DNA from: Acidobacteriota bacterium
GTDB taxonomy: Bacteria; Acidobacteriota; Terriglobia; Terriglobales; Acidobacteriaceae
Direction: 5' to 3'
Assembly: GCA_021779935.1 (NCBI GenBank)
Contig: JAJXZT010000001.1
Span: 186,001 to 250,000 of the forward strand
DNA length: 64,000 bases
The position numbers and the translations under genes are program-made. The notes under the pieces were generated by a model. The model did no database searches, was not told where the DNA came from, and saw only the letters and a program-made list of their open reading frames with translations. Shown here one piece after another: positions 35,085 to 45,000 of the stretch (the first letter of the stretch is position 1; each line of letters begins with the position of its first letter).

Positions 35085-35123
35085 ACCGGGGCCGCGTGGC
35101 ATCTTTCACCACGTGGCCCCGGT
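35085..35123 (-). terminator. Terminator of the ferredoxin gene
   Basis: A 15-bp stem with one G-T pair (ACCGGGGCCGCGTGG with CCACGTGGCCCCGGT), a 9-base loop, and on the minus strand a following TTTGTTTT tract. It lies 27 bases past the ferredoxin stop. Confidence 0.9.
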
Positions 35124-35150
35124 CCTATGAACTTATGATTCCGTCAGCTT

Positions 35151-35405
35151 CTACTTCGTGAAGTAGGCCGCGTTCTTTGCCACGAACTCCGCCTTGTCTT
35201 CCGGCAGCTCTTCCGCTGGATAGATCGAGTTTGTCGGGCACACCGAAATGCATGCGCCGCAGTCGATGCATTCTTCCGGATTGATGTACATTTGCGGTTC
35301 GTTTTCGAACCCGGCATCATCGCTCGTCGGATGAATGCTGCCATTCGGGCACGCGTCGACGCAAAGCTGGTCTTTCGTGCAGGTATCTACAATTACGTGG
35401 GCCAT
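35151..35405 (-). CDS. FdxA-like ferredoxin
   Basis: An 84-residue electron carrier. The second cluster motif is complete, CIDCGACISVCP (residues ~46-57), for a [4Fe-4S] cluster. The first is CTKDQLCVDACP (Cys9, Cys15, Cys19), with five rather than seven residues between the first two cysteines and Asn/Gly where FdxA-type proteins have further conserved residues. It most likely holds a [3Fe-4S] or a modified cluster. There is no neighbouring redox enzyme; the gene is monocistronic with its own terminator. It is too short to be the missing NuoI. Confidence 0.88.
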   Translation of the reverse strand: MAHVIVDTCTKDQLCVDACPNGSIHPTSDDAGFENEPQMYINPEECIDCGACISVCPTNSIYPAEELPEDKAEFVAKNAAYFTK

Positions 35406-35519
35406 GAGTTGGTCTCCCTCCCTGTTTGTCTTCCAGAACGTCGGCCCTCGCCGCAGCTGCTGCCGTGTTCTATGCCTTTCCAGAGTAGAGCCCTATGAGC
35501 ATGCAGGCGGTGATTTCCG

Positions 35520-36356
35520 TCACAGCCCTGTCGTGACGCCACGCACTTCTCGCGGATTTCGTCCCACCGACCGCAGCGCCCGCAAACTCAGCGCATCGTG
35601 GCGCTTCGCCAGCCGCATTCCCGCCTCGTCCGTCACCAGCAGACAGTGGTAATACCCCGGAATAGTCACTCCAAGCGCCCTTGCCACCAGGATCTGCCGT
35701 GCCGTTGAGCGCAGCAGGTCTTCCCCGCGCACCACTTCCGTGATCTTCATCGCCGCGTCGTCCACCACAACCGCCAGTTGGTACGCCGGCACATCGTCGC
35801 GACGCCACACCACGAAGTCGCCGAAGTCTTTCCCCGCCACATATCGCTGCCGACCCATCCGTCCGTCTGCGAACTCGATCACCTCTCCGTCAGGCACGCG
35901 GAATCGCCAGTTCACTCCTGCCGGCTCCCTCGCCTCCAACTTCTTTCCCCTGCACGTTCCCGGATAGATCGGTTCGTCATCCGCGTCATGCGGAGCCTGT
36001 GCCGCCATCGCCAGGTCCTTCCGTGAACAGGTGCATGGATAGATGAATCCCCCGTCCACCAGTTTTCGCCACGCACGCAGGTAGTACTCCCTCCGCTCGC
36101 TCTGCGCGTAAGGTCCGAAGTCTCCTCCAACGTCCGGCCCTTCCTGCCACTCGATCCCGAGCCACCGCAAGTCCTCGAACATCGCCCCCACGAACTCCGC
36201 CTTCGAGCGATACGGATCGAGGTCTTCATTCCGAAAGACAAGTGTCCCTCCCCGTTCGCGCGCTCGCTCGAACGCCGTCCAGAAAGTTCTCGCATGTCCC
36301 ATGTGAAGCAGCCCGGTCGGTGAAGGAGCCAGTCGTCCACGATAGAAGGTCGTCAT
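35520..36356 (-). CDS. gluQ: Glutamyl-Q tRNA(Asp) synthetase
   Basis: A 278-residue paralogue of the catalytic core of glutamyl-tRNA synthetase that loads glutamate on queuosine of tRNA-Asp. The HIGH-type motif is HMGH (18-21), preceded by RGRLAPSPTG. The zinc ligands are CTC (108/110) and the YPGTC segment (Tyr131/Cys135), which distinguish GluQ from GltX. The KMSKS counterpart is degenerate (MRLAKRHDA), as expected. The anticodon-binding domain is absent, as in the family. Confidence 0.93.
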   Translation of the reverse strand: MTTFYRGRLAPSPTGLLHMGHARTFWTAFERARERGGTLVFRNEDLDPYRSKAEFVGAMFEDLRWLGIEWQEGPDVGGDFGPYAQSERREYYLRAWRKLVDGGFIYPCTCSRKDLAMAAQAPHDADDEPIYPGTCRGKKLEAREPAGVNWRFRVPDGEVIEFADGRMGRQRYVAGKDFGDFVVWRRDDVPAYQLAVVVDDAAMKITEVVRGEDLLRSTARQILVARALGVTIPGYYHCLLVTDEAGMRLAKRHDALSLRALRSVGRNPREVRGVTTGL

Positions 36357-36593
36357 AACAAGGTGCGTCCGTAAACGACAATTCTAAGTGCTTCCTGGCG
36401 CCCGCCGCTGTCAAGTAACTTTTCCCGCAACATCGTTGGCTCCCATCGCACCTGGCAGTAACCAATCCGTTAACGGTACAATGTACTCTTCGGCTACTCG
36501 TTACCACTTGGTAATTCAGGCTTTTTTCTGCCTTTTCGAGTTGCTGCGACTTTTGTCATCGCGCCTTCACCGTTCCTGTCGGACAATAGTTTT

Positions 36594-37451
36594 ATGTCGA
36601 ATTCCGAGCCCCTGCAAACCAACTCAGAACCCCGCGCCGACTGGAACAGTTTCTCGCGCGCGAACGCCAGCCAGCGCTGGCGCCAGCAGTCCGCCTTCAT
36701 GGGCCACCACGTTACCCAGGCCATCGTGGAAGCCGCGCAAATAGCGGCTGAAATGCACATTCTCGATGTCGCCAGCGGCACCGGCGAACCCGCCATTTCG
36801 CTCGCTCGCCTGCTCAACGGAACCGGCCGTGTCATCTCCACCGACATCAGTCCGCAGCCTCTCGAAATCGCCCGCCAGCGAGCTCAGCATCGTTCCTTGA
36901 CGAACATCGATTTCCAGGTCGCCGACGTCCATTTCCTCCCATTTCCAGACGCTTCCTTCGACCGCGTCACCAGTCGGCTGGGCGTCATGTTCTTCTCCAA
37001 TCCCTCCCGCGCATTCCGCGAAATTCACCGCGTTCTCAAACCCGGTGCTCGTGCATCTCTGCTTGCTTGGGGCTCCATGCAGCAGCCATATTTCGAATCG
37101 ACCATCGGCACCGTACTACGCGCCAACCCCGCATTAACACTGCCTGCGAGCGGTGCTGCTATGTTCAAGTTCGGCGCGCCCGGAGCTTTCTCCAGCGCTC
37201 TTCGCGATGCAGGTTTCGCGCACGTGGAAGAACAAATTCAAACTGTCAATTGGACATGGAACGGCACTCCGGAAGAGGTCTGGGAGTACTTCCAGGAAGT
37301 CACGGTTCCCTTCAAACCGCTGTTCAATTCGATTCCACTGGAAGCGCGCAAACCCACGACTGACGCGGTTCTCGACGCTATTCGCAGTTTCCAGAGCGAC
37401 GGCGCCATTCACTTCGGAGCAACCGTTGTCATCGCCAATGCCACCGCCTGA
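36594..37451 (+). CDS. Class I SAM-dependent methyltransferase
   Basis: A 285-residue UbiE-like methyltransferase. The SAM loop is ILDVASGTGEPAISLA, followed by the acidic STDISPQPLEIA, FQVADVHFLPFPDASFD and HRVLKPGARASL. It lacks the exact UbiE consensus, so the substrate is unknown. GACAAT lies six bases before the ATG and no Shine-Dalgarno sequence is visible, which could mean a leaderless message. It is convergent with the M48 protease gene and shares a hairpin with it. Confidence 0.83.
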   Translation: MSNSEPLQTNSEPRADWNSFSRANASQRWRQQSAFMGHHVTQAIVEAAQIAAEMHILDVASGTGEPAISLARLLNGTGRVISTDISPQPLEIARQRAQHRSLTNIDFQVADVHFLPFPDASFDRVTSRLGVMFFSNPSRAFREIHRVLKPGARASLLAWGSMQQPYFESTIGTVLRANPALTLPASGAAMFKFGAPGAFSSALRDAGFAHVEEQIQTVNWTWNGTPEEVWEYFQEVTVPFKPLFNSIPLEARKPTTDAVLDAIRSFQSDGAIHFGATVVIANATA

Positions 37452-37475
37452 GTATCTGTTTTTGCGCAAAATAAA

Positions 37476-37501
37476 AAAGGGCAGCAAGCTTGCGGCCCTT
37501 T
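37476..37501. terminator. Bidirectional terminator
   Basis: AAAGGGC and GCCCTTT flank an inner GCAA/TTGC stem with small mismatches. An A tract on the left and TTTAAA on the right serve both convergent genes (36594-37451 + and 37524-38537 -). Confidence 0.8.
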
Positions 37502-37523
37502 AAATATGCGGGTTTCCTGACGT

Positions 37524-38537
37524 TTAGTCGGGGCGGCGCTTCAGTGTTGGACGGCCGTCATTCGTCTTGTCGTTCCCTTCCGCACGCCGCAGCGTCGGAC
37601 GATTCTTGTTCTTTTCGTCAAGCACCTTGTGACGGTTTTCCAACTCGGCAAGCCGAGCTTTTACTGCCTCAAACTCCGATGTGTCTTCCACGTACTCCGA
37701 TCGCGGGGGAAGAATCGTGGCAATTTCCTGTTCCGTTTTTTCCACGCGATCCGGAGTCTGCGGATGCGTGTCAAACGCCTTTGCAATTGTCCCCGGCTTC
37801 TTCTTCTCCATCGCTTCAATCTTCTCGAAGAAGCTTATGAACGCGTCCGGATCGTAACCCGCCTTGTACATATATTGCACGCCGAGGTAGTCAGCTTCTG
37901 CTTCGAAGTTGCGCGAAAACTTCAGGAACGTCAGCGGCAGGCCGATGGAAGCGGCGTTGTAAAGCCCATAGCCAAGACCACCGCCCATAAAGATGAGAGG
38001 GATGGATGCGAGGTTTGCAATCTGTCCGCGCGTTTGCTCGCGAGCCGCATGGCAGGCGGCTACGTGCGCAATCTCATGTGCCATCACGCCCGCAAGTTCG
38101 GCTTCGCTGTCCGCCGCAAGAATCAATCCTGAGTCGACGTAGAAGAAGCCACCTGGCAGGGCAAATGCATTGACGTCGTCCGAGTCGATCACTTTGATAG
38201 TAAACGGAACTTGTGCGTCCGAATTGCGCACCAGGTTCTGTCCGATTCGATTGATGTACTCGGTGATCACGGGGTCGGTGATCATCTTGCTGGACTGGTC
38301 AACCTGATCGGCGTATCCCTTCCCCATCGCAACCTGTTTCTCAATCGAGTACCAGTTGCCTACGCCGCGACCACATCCAACATTGCGATTTCCAATGGCA
38401 TTAACGTCGTTGATGCCGCCATCGTGAATTTCGTGTCCACTCGGGAGAGCTGGCTTGGTGTTCTTTGTGTCGGCCGCAAAACCAAGCGTTCCGAACATCA
38501 ATACGACGACGAACAGAGCCAGAGTTTTTGTACGCAT
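37524..38537 (-). CDS. M48-family zinc metalloprotease, exported
   Basis: A 337-residue BepA-like peptidase. The signal peptide is MRTKTLALFVVVLMFGTLGF with cleavage near Ala22. The zinc site HEIAH is at 154-158, and the third ligand lies in FEAEADYLGVQYM (Glu ~214). A conserved VNAFALPGGFFYVDSGLI precedes the active site. A C-terminal segment is helical and rich in Lys/Arg/Asn. No TPR domain follows, so it is shorter than E. coli BepA. Outer-membrane protein quality control is the expected role. Confidence 0.9.
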   Translation of the reverse strand: MRTKTLALFVVVLMFGTLGFAADTKNTKPALPSGHEIHDGGINDVNAIGNRNVGCGRGVGNWYSIEKQVAMGKGYADQVDQSSKMITDPVITEYINRIGQNLVRNSDAQVPFTIKVIDSDDVNAFALPGGFFYVDSGLILAADSEAELAGVMAHEIAHVAACHAAREQTRGQIANLASIPLIFMGGGLGYGLYNAASIGLPLTFLKFSRNFEAEADYLGVQYMYKAGYDPDAFISFFEKIEAMEKKKPGTIAKAFDTHPQTPDRVEKTEQEIATILPPRSEYVEDTSEFEAVKARLAELENRHKVLDEKNKNRPTLRRAEGNDKTNDGRPTLKRRPD

Positions 38538-38714
38538 GGAGTTCTCCCTCTATCAAACTATAGACGCATTTCGTCGTTTGAAGTTGCGTCAATCATGGGA
38601 GTTATCGAGATTTTTACGGTCGAATCCAGAGTGAGGATTTCGCGCGCATCCGCCACCTAAGTACCATTCACATTCCCCTCGTCGGCCACCAGCGGCACTG
38701 GGAGCGGACTTCCG

Positions 38715-39515
38715 CTACTGTGCAACGTGCGCCGATGGCCTTAGCAGTAACTGGTCCGCCTCGGAAAACACATTCTGCCGGACAAGGCTCGTGCTCACCA
38801 GGCACGTAAGGCTTGACGACGAGAAGATCATCGCGATCACCACAAACTGGTAAACCGCAGCATAGACGGGAGGTGAACCGGAAAGCACCATGCCTGCCAT
38901 CAGGCCGGGAATCCATACGATCCCAAGCGAGCGAAGATTATCGATGGCTGGAATAATGCTCGCCCGGAACGACGCCTGCGCGTAGGGAAACACCGACACC
39001 TGCGAAACAGCTCCAAGCGCCAGCGCAGCTTCAATCTGCCCCACGTGCGCCTGCACATCGGAACGGAAGCGCTCAAGGGCAAGCGAGTTTGCATTCATCG
39101 CATTGGCAATCAGCATGCTCCCAACCGGGACAAGCGCTGTGATTGCCGAGTCAATCACCCCGGCCAGCGACATGAGTGCAATCACCGAACCCGCGCCTGC
39201 AAGAATGCCATAGAGCGACACTTTCCAAGCGTGTGGAATTGTTCGTACGCGTCGCGCGGAAATCATTGCCGCAGTAAAGATCATCGCCAGCAGGATCAAT
39301 CCCCCCGTCCAGCGTGGTCCACGAAGGAGCAATACAAGTACCGTCCCAACTGCGGTAATCTGCACGATTCCACGAATCAGGGCGAGAGAGATATCCTTCT
39401 CAAGGTGAATGCTTCTCCGCCGCGCAATGAACATCACCACGAGTGCAACTGATGCCGCAAGCGCGGCCTGCGCCAATCCAAGCGCGAGATGACCAGCGAA
39501 CCAATGCTTAAGCAC
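38715..39515 (-). CDS. fetB: ABC transporter permease, FetB/UPF0014 family
   Basis: A 266-residue membrane protein with about seven helices. GTG 39515 is chosen because GGAGG lies six bases upstream; the TTG at 39530 is less likely. The UPF0014 signature segments are VPVGSMLIANAMNANSLALERF, YAQASFRASIIPAIDNLRSLG and PGLMAGMVLSGSPPVYA. It overlaps the end of fetA by 8 bases. Together they match the FetAB exporter linked to iron homeostasis and oxidative-stress resistance in E. coli. Confidence 0.9.
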   Translation of the reverse strand: MLKHWFAGHLALGLAQAALAASVALVVMFIARRRSIHLEKDISLALIRGIVQITAVGTVLVLLLRGPRWTGGLILLAMIFTAAMISARRVRTIPHAWKVSLYGILAGAGSVIALMSLAGVIDSAITALVPVGSMLIANAMNANSLALERFRSDVQAHVGQIEAALALGAVSQVSVFPYAQASFRASIIPAIDNLRSLGIVWIPGLMAGMVLSGSPPVYAAVYQFVVIAMIFSSSSLTCLVSTSLVRQNVFSEADQLLLRPSAHVAQ

Positions 39516-40191
39516 CAAGCACCTCCGCAACCGTACCGATTTTCCGCATACGTCCGGCTTCCATGACCATCACCCTGTCAGCCATGCGTGCCGCCTGCGC
39601 ACGATCATGGGTAACGACGACGCAGGTCAAGTGGCTGGCATGAACTATTTCCAGCAGAAGTTGTTCAACGCCCATTTTTGCCTCCTCGTTCAGTGCGGAT
39701 GTCGGCTCATCCAGCAGCAACAGAACAGGATCATTTGCGAGTGCGCGCGCAACAGACACGCGTTGTGCCTCACCACCGGAAAGAGTGGTAACGTCGCGGC
39801 GCTCATACCCAAGCAGACCAACACGTTCTAACAACGAGTTAATCTCTTGCGGGCCCAGGGCCCGTCCGCGCTGTGCCGGACCGAACTGGAGATTTGTTTC
39901 AACGGTACCTGGAAACAGAAATGGTGTTTGCATCACCAACCCAACACTCTGGCGCAACTCGCGAGGGAGGAACTCTTTGTAGTCGCGCCCTTCGATGGAG
40001 AACGATCCACTTGTCGGCTCGTCCAGGCGATTGAGCATGCGCAGGAATGAACTCTTCCCCGCTCCGCTCGGCCCCACCACGGCGAGCACTTCGCCTCTCG
40101 GCACTTCAATCGTCACGTCAGACACAAGCAAACTTTGCCCGATAGAACGGCCAAGTCGCTCGGTGCGAAGAACGGGCAATTCAGTTGTCAT
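39508..40191 (-). CDS. fetA: ABC transporter ATP-binding protein, FetA-like
   Basis: A 227-residue ATPase. ATG 40191 (MTTELPVLRTERLGRSI) fits the family start; the frame continues to 40275 over the end of the next gene. Walker A GPSGAGKS is at 40-47, the signature is TLSGGEAQRVSVARAL, Walker B is VLLLLDEPT and the switch His is in VVVTHDRAQ. It pairs with FetB by overlap. Confidence 0.9.
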   Translation of the reverse strand: MTTELPVLRTERLGRSIGQSLLVSDVTIEVPRGEVLAVVGPSGAGKSSFLRMLNRLDEPTSGSFSIEGRDYKEFLPRELRQSVGLVMQTPFLFPGTVETNLQFGPAQRGRALGPQEINSLLERVGLLGYERRDVTTLSGGEAQRVSVARALANDPVLLLLDEPTSALNEEAKMGVEQLLLEIVHASHLTCVVVTHDRAQAARMADRVMVMEAGRMRKIGTVAEVLGA

Positions 40192-40267
40192 CTTTTTCCG
40201 GATCTCATTAAACTTTCTGTTTTCCGAATAACTTACAGTCTGAATGTGAGTGTACCAATGGACTTGA

Positions 40268-41242
40268 CTATGCAAGGTCGAAGACTACCTTGCCACCGGC
40301 GCTTCCGTCGGTTACCTTGCCGTATGCTTCTCGCGCCTCTTCGAGTCGATAAGTTTTCGAAATCGGCCGCGCCCGAAGTTCGCCGCTCTCGAAACCCGCA
40401 CGAAGTTTGTCGAGTATTTCAGCGCAATTCACAGTGTCCAAGGCACGCGTGTCGATACCTCGCAGCGAAAGACGACGGTGATAGAAATCGAGCAGGTCAA
40501 ACGACACTCTCCGCGAACCCTCCGATGTAAGCACAACCTGGCGACCGAGTTGTCCTAGGGTCGACAAACACACCTCAAACAATTCACCTCCCACGCAGTC
40601 CATCGCGACATTCGCGCCGGCGCTACCGGTGAACTCCAGCACACGTTCCGCAATATCATCCTGTCCCGTCACAAGAGCGAGGGATACACCGTTCCGCTTG
40701 ATCCATTCCTTGCTGGGTAATGTCCTCCCGATGATGAGGATGGTCGCTCCGACGGAGCGCGCGAGTTGCGCCGAAGCCGTTCCGACGCCGCCAGTTGCAC
40801 CAGAGATCACGATCACCTCACCACGCCGCAAGCCAGCGGCATCGACAACTCCCGAGTATGCAGTGACAAAGTTCACGCCGAGTGTCGCGGCCTCCGTCAT
40901 CGATAAATTCGACGGCATTGTTGCAATTCCACTTTGCGGAAGAACAATGTACTCCGCATGTGAACCATCGCGAGTAAACCCGATATCGCCACCGCATCCG
41001 TAGACACGCTTATCGACGAGTTGCGATGGACCGCGCTCAACCACGCCAGCGAAATCGCGTCCCGGCGTGCGCGGCAGTGTCGTGCCGTCCATTTTTCCAA
41101 GAACGTTCTTCGCGTCGCTCGGATTGATCGCACTGGCAAGTACACGGACGAGGACTTCCCCTGGCGCGGGAGTTGGAATCGGAAGGTCCGCGATCTCAAG
41201 ATTTGAAAGGTCGCCGAAGCACTGAAACCGTAGGGACTTCAT
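40268..41242 (-). CDS. Zinc-independent MDR alcohol dehydrogenase / quinone oxidoreductase-like
   Basis: A 324-residue medium-chain dehydrogenase/reductase. The N-terminal GroES-like domain has INPSDAKNVLGKM and TPGRDFAGVVERG. The Rossmann motif is ISGATGGVGTASAQLA. The structural-zinc cysteines and usual catalytic Cys are absent, as in NADPH:quinone reductases. The C-terminal half is typical (EAREAYGKV-TDGSAGGKVVFDL). The substrate is unknown. It lies upstream of fetAB on the same strand, about 75 bases from the fetA start, and may be co-transcribed. Confidence 0.85.
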   Translation of the reverse strand: MKSLRFQCFGDLSNLEIADLPIPTPAPGEVLVRVLASAINPSDAKNVLGKMDGTTLPRTPGRDFAGVVERGPSQLVDKRVYGCGGDIGFTRDGSHAEYIVLPQSGIATMPSNLSMTEAATLGVNFVTAYSGVVDAAGLRRGEVIVISGATGGVGTASAQLARSVGATILIIGRTLPSKEWIKRNGVSLALVTGQDDIAERVLEFTGSAGANVAMDCVGGELFEVCLSTLGQLGRQVVLTSEGSRRVSFDLLDFYHRRLSLRGIDTRALDTVNCAEILDKLRAGFESGELRARPISKTYRLEEAREAYGKVTDGSAGGKVVFDLA

Positions 41243-42001
41243 CAGTGATCCATGGTGATTTGTCGTAATACTTCTTGTCCAGACCAGGCTCTATTAGCCT
41301 AACTTTTCGGCAAGGAACTGGAAGCGCTCTCGAACTTGAACTGAGTACTCGCTTCATTGGAATGCGCACCGACTCTCGGTTATTCATATCCTATCCGCGC
41401 CACGAACATTTCCGGCGTGTTTTGTGCAATCTTCTGAGCGAAGACATGCAGCGCGGAAAGCGCCCAACGACATGTCGATGATCGGTGGAATCATTTGGGA
41501 TATTTGCTGCACAAATGCAAATCGTTATTTTGGTTTGAATTTCGATTAGCGATTTAGCGGCGACATTCCAGGATGACAGCATTCGCCGTTGAACCGGCCT
41601 CGGTCGCCATCTGTTCTCGTCGGAGAAATTCAGACGATTGTTCTTGCAACGGCACAAGCGTGGTTTCCATCGAGACAGGTTTCCACCCTTGTTGCCGTCG
41701 GGCGGACGCCAACATGATCTGCACAAAGAAAACCGCTAAGAAGATCACTGCGGCGAGGCAGACCAGCGCAAGTGAGTCGCTAACAAGCATATTGAGGCTC
41801 TGTGCGGAGGAGTAAAGCACTGCGCACATTTATATTGAACTGCGTCGCAAAACAAAGCGGGATAAGAAGTTCATAAGGATTCTGCAAAGGGGAAGATGGT
41901 TGTGCGGAACGCAAGTGCCCGGAGCCGCATAAAGACTGGGCTCCGCAGCCTTTCTTTCATTGGCGGCGGAGCCCGATAACCCAAACCAGTTGCCCTGTTG
42001 A
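41243..42001. other. Gene-poor gap between MDR and tricorn-like genes
   Basis: About 760 bases. Apart from the possible 91-residue frame at 41554-41829 I see no credible gene, hairpin terminator or repeat array. Base composition is lower in G+C than in the flanking genes. Confidence 0.5.
41554..41829 (-). CDS. Possible small single-pass membrane protein
   Basis: A 91-residue frame, or 78 from the internal Met at ~41790. One hydrophobic helix (LALVCLAAVIFLAVFFVQIM) is followed by a basic stop-transfer (SARRQQGWK) and a polar tail. There is no homology I recognise and no strong ribosome-binding site. The topology is sensible, but the gap could be noncoding. Confidence 0.35.
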   Translation of the reverse strand: MCAVLYSSAQSLNMLVSDSLALVCLAAVIFLAVFFVQIMLASARRQQGWKPVSMETTLVPLQEQSSEFLRREQMATEAGSTANAVILECRR

Positions 42002-45000
42002 TCAGAACTTCTGGTGGTAGTCCGGATACGCGGGCACTGGATATTTCGGCAGCGGATGCTGCTTCAATTGCTCCATGAGTATTTCAACGGTTTTCTCAAG
42101 CTGAGGATCATGGCCTTCGCGAACAAGTTTCGGATCGAGTTCAACTTGGACATCCGGAGAGATACCTTGGTTCTCGACCTCCCACTTGCCCTCGGTTCCG
42201 TAGATGGCCCAGCGTGGCGCCGTGACGAATCCGCCATCCATCAGTTGCGGATATCCACCGATACCGACCAGGCCGCCCCACGTCCTCATGCCGACGAGAG
42301 GGCCGACGCCCGCCTTGCGGAAGTACCACGGCATGGCATCGCCACCTGAACCGGCGAATTCGTTGATGATCATCGCCTTGGGTCCGTAGATGGCCTCTTG
42401 CGGCTCTTTATAGGTTTCTCCTTCACGAGTCATGACGAGGCTGGTTACCGGACGGCGCAGGTAGTCGATGATGTAATCGGCGATATCGCCCCCTCCGTTG
42501 AAGCGTTCGTCGAGCACGGCCCCCTCTTTGCCGACCTGCGCAAAGTAGTAGCGGTTGAAGTTGGTATATCCGGCCCCGGCGGTATTCGGCAGGTAGACAT
42601 ACGCCAACTTGCCGTCGCTCAGTTTGTCCACCAGGCGGCGATTGTGCTCGATCCACGCGTAGTTGCGGAGTGCCGTTTCATTCCCTACCGGCACAACCGT
42701 AACCTCGCGCGAGCCAGTTCCATCAGGATTGGGACCGACCTTCAAAACAACCTGCTTCCCCGCAGTCTCCTGGAAAAAGCTGTAGACGTTGTCCGTGCCA
42801 TGGAGTTCTCGTCCATTGACTGCGAGCAGGTACTCACCAACCTTGACATTGACGCCGGGCTGAGTGAGCGGAGCGTGCAGTTGCGGGTTCCAGTTTTCGC
42901 CGTTAAAGATCTTCGTAAAACGATACCGGCCGTTTTCAACCGCGTAATCAGCTCCAAGCAGACCTACATTGACCGGCTTCACCTCGGGCATGGTACCGCC
43001 GCCCACGTACATGTGAAGCACTGTCAAGTTGCCAAGCATGTCCGAAAAGAGATAGTCGAGGTCCGACCTGCTTGCAACAGAAGCGAGGAACGGCTTGTAA
43101 GCCTTCTCGGCAGCCGCCAAGTTGAGCCCGTTAAAATGCGGGTTGTAGAAGAAGTCGCGCTCGATGCGCCAAACCTCGCGATACATCTGGTCCCACTCGG
43201 CGCGAGGAACGACATAAACCTCCATGTCGGCCGTTTTGAGCAGGCCTTCGCCGGGCTTGGGCGGCTTATCGGCGGCACCAATGAACCACTTGTCGCCTTG
43301 CCGGTAGAGCATCTTTTCGCCATTGAAGGAGAGCGCGAAGGAACGAACATCATCCAACAGCTTTTCTGTCTTACGCTTCTTCAAGTCGAAACGCTGGACA
43401 GTGAGTGCCGGTGGGCCATTGTCAGGATCGAGCCGCGGTCCTTCCAGCAGATAGACGTCACCTTCTTTGCCCGTATAGAGGCCCTTGAAATTCTTCGGCG
43501 GAATTGGAAGGGCGAGGATGCGCTGGCCGATATTGTCGAAGTCGATGGTGACTTTGACCGGCTCCTTCGGCTCCTTTTCTTTCTCTTTGTCCTTAGCTTG
43601 ATCGGCGGAAGCCGCGGGCTTGGTCTCCTTCGCCGCATCAATCTTCTCTTCATCGCTCTCTGGAGCGAGCGGCGAAGGCAGGTCCTTACGCAGGACGGTG
43701 ATGTAGACGCCTCGCGTGACGGGACGGTCAATGCTGCTCATGTCGAGCCAGCCCGTCGAGAGGCCCATGTCGGTGCTGGCGGTGAAGTACAGATATTTAC
43801 CGCCCTTGTCGAAGCTGGGATACAACGCATCGCTCATGCCGTCGGTGAGCTGAGTGGCCTTGTGATCTTCGAGCGAATAGACGAAGACAGCATGCTGGTG
43901 ATTGACCAGTTGCTTCGTGTATGCGAGCCAGCGGTTGTCCGGCGACCACACTACGTCGTACTCATAGGCGGGCGTGTCAAACATGTCGGTGTCGACTTTG
44001 ACTGGCGTCGGGTGATCGAGATCGACATACCAGAGATTCAGACGCTTGTCGCTATAGGCAATCTTCTTGCTGTCGGGCGACCAGGTCGGCGTGTAGAAGA
44101 ATGATGGAGGCTGTCCAAGATCAATCTTCTTCGGAGTTCCCATGCCATCCTGATTGCTGATGTACAGCGCATACTCACCCGATTCGTCCGAGAAGTAAGC
44201 AATGGATTTCCCGTCTGGCGACCATGCAGGCTCGCGGTCGGCAGCACCAGGGCTGTGCGTGATGTTGCGGATGTCCCCCTTCTCCGCAGGCACGGTGAGG
44301 ACTTCCCCGTGAGCTTCAAAGACCGCGCGCTGTCCCGTGGGGGAAATGCCGAAGTTGAGGATTTGTTTTTCTACTTTCTCAAAATGCGGCGCCACCTGCG
44401 GCATGTCACCGGCAACACGAACGTGCACTTCTTTGGTCGCGCCGGTGCCCAGGTCATAGAGGTGGAGCGACCCAAGCTGTTCATAGATGATGACGCCAGG
44501 CCCGGCGGAAGCAGACTTGAAGTCGAAGCCGTCATTCTTGATGAGCTGCTTCACTTCCTTCGTCTTTGTGTCATAGGAAAAGAGCGTGACCGGACCGTTA
44601 CGATCGGAGAGGAAATAAATCTTGTCGCCGATCCACATCGGATTGAAGTCATTCGAATTGTCGCGCGGAACATCGACGACACTGGAGTCGGCGAGATTCG
44701 CGATCCAGATGGGCGATGTCAGGCCGCCGCGATAATGCTTAATAGCGATGTAATTCGGGCCGGCGCCCAAACGGCGGTTCCAGCGTGGAACGTATGCGAG
44801 ATGCGAGCCATCTGGAGAGTAGGAAGCTTCGACTCCCATCGGAAGCGGGATTTCGGTGGGGAATCCGCCAGTGACGGGGACAGTGAACAGCTTTTCAAAT
44901 CGCGAGTAGCTATTGCTGGTTGAGCGGAAGAGAACGCTCTTGCCGTCGAGTGTCCAGCCAAGAGCAACGTCCGTGCCGGGATGGTACGTAAGGCGGCGCG

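Noticed and set aside
35151-35405. Ferredoxin as the missing NuoI
   Set aside because: NuoI has two full CxxCxxCxxxCP motifs in a longer protein with extra N- and C-terminal segments; this one is 84 residues with a modified first motif.
42398-44104. A 568-codon plus-strand frame
   Set aside because: Antisense to the propeller and linker of the tricorn-like protease; no domain pattern and no start signal.
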